Shown piece after piece: positions 63,996 to 64,000 of a DNA stretch of 64,000 bases. Made by a program: the position numbers and the translations under genes. This DNA is from Ferrimonas futtsuensis DSM 18154 (lineage in GTDB: Bacteria > Pseudomonadota > Gammaproteobacteria > Enterobacterales > Shewanellaceae): contig NZ_AUGL01000018.1 of the NCBI RefSeq assembly GCF_000422645.1, forward strand, positions 45,236 through 109,235. Reading direction: 5' to 3'. Under the pieces are notes generated by a model. That model had not been told where the DNA came from, did not search any database, and saw only the letters and a list, made by a program, of their open reading frames with translations. Every line of letters starts with the position of its first letter. The first letter of the stretch is position 1.

Positions 63996-64000
63996 TTGCG

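Overview
The window is a chromosome segment of a GC-rich gammaproteobacterium. Gene order (barA / rlmD-relA-mazG-pyrG-eno-ftsB-ispDF-truD-surE-pcm-yqaA-nlpD-rpoS / mutS / recA-recX-alaS-lysC-csrA-tRNA-Ser, and nrdR-ribD-ribE-ribB-ribH-nusB-thiL-pgpA) and protein sequences point to the Shewanella/Ferrimonas group of Alteromonadales. The high GC, the anaerobic carnitine genes and a Shewanella-type arsenate respiratory reductase make Ferrimonas or a close relative the most likely source; this is an inference, not a match. No insertion sequence, prophage or CRISPR array was seen.

Region 1 (1-17.5 kb) is an anaerobic carnitine module: fixABCX plus a YaaU-like transporter on the minus strand and, divergently, a porin followed by caiTABCDE on the plus strand. 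CaiT exchanges carnitine for gamma-butyrobetaine, CaiC/CaiB make and recycle the CoA esters, CaiD hydrates/dehydrates, CaiA reduces crotonobetainyl-CoA, and FixABCX is the probable electron supply. A 538-bp divergent control region carries good CRP-site matches. Several wide gaps between cai/fix genes hold strong RNA hairpins. An alpha/beta hydrolase, an EmrE-like SMR transporter, a chemoreceptor and panD follow caiE.

Region 2 (17.6-25.1 kb) is housekeeping: glyA with a terminator, then nrdR, the riboflavin genes, nusB, thiL and pgpA. The RibB-RibA fusion has lost the zinc cysteines of its cyclohydrolase half.

Region 3 (25.1-36.6 kb) is accessory and redox-related. arsR-acr3-GAPDH-arsJ exports As(III) and, through 1-arseno-3-phosphoglycerate, As(V). 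It converges on arrBA, a periplasmic arsenate respiratory reductase whose predicted catalytic residues fall at the positions I recall for Shewanella ArrA. Beyond a terminator lies an operon dsbL-dsbI-(Tsx-like outer membrane channel)-assT for periplasmic aryl-sulfate sulfotransfer with its own disulfide system, next to a divergent TetR-family regulator.

Region 4 (37.5-64 kb) is conserved core: a DUF416 gene and barA, then stringent response (relA), CTP synthase, enolase, cell division (ftsB), isoprenoid (ispDF), pseudouridine synthase, stationary phase genes (surE-pcm-yqaA-nlpD-rpoS), convergent mutS, SOS-controlled recA-recX, alaS, lysC, csrA and tRNA-Ser(GCU).
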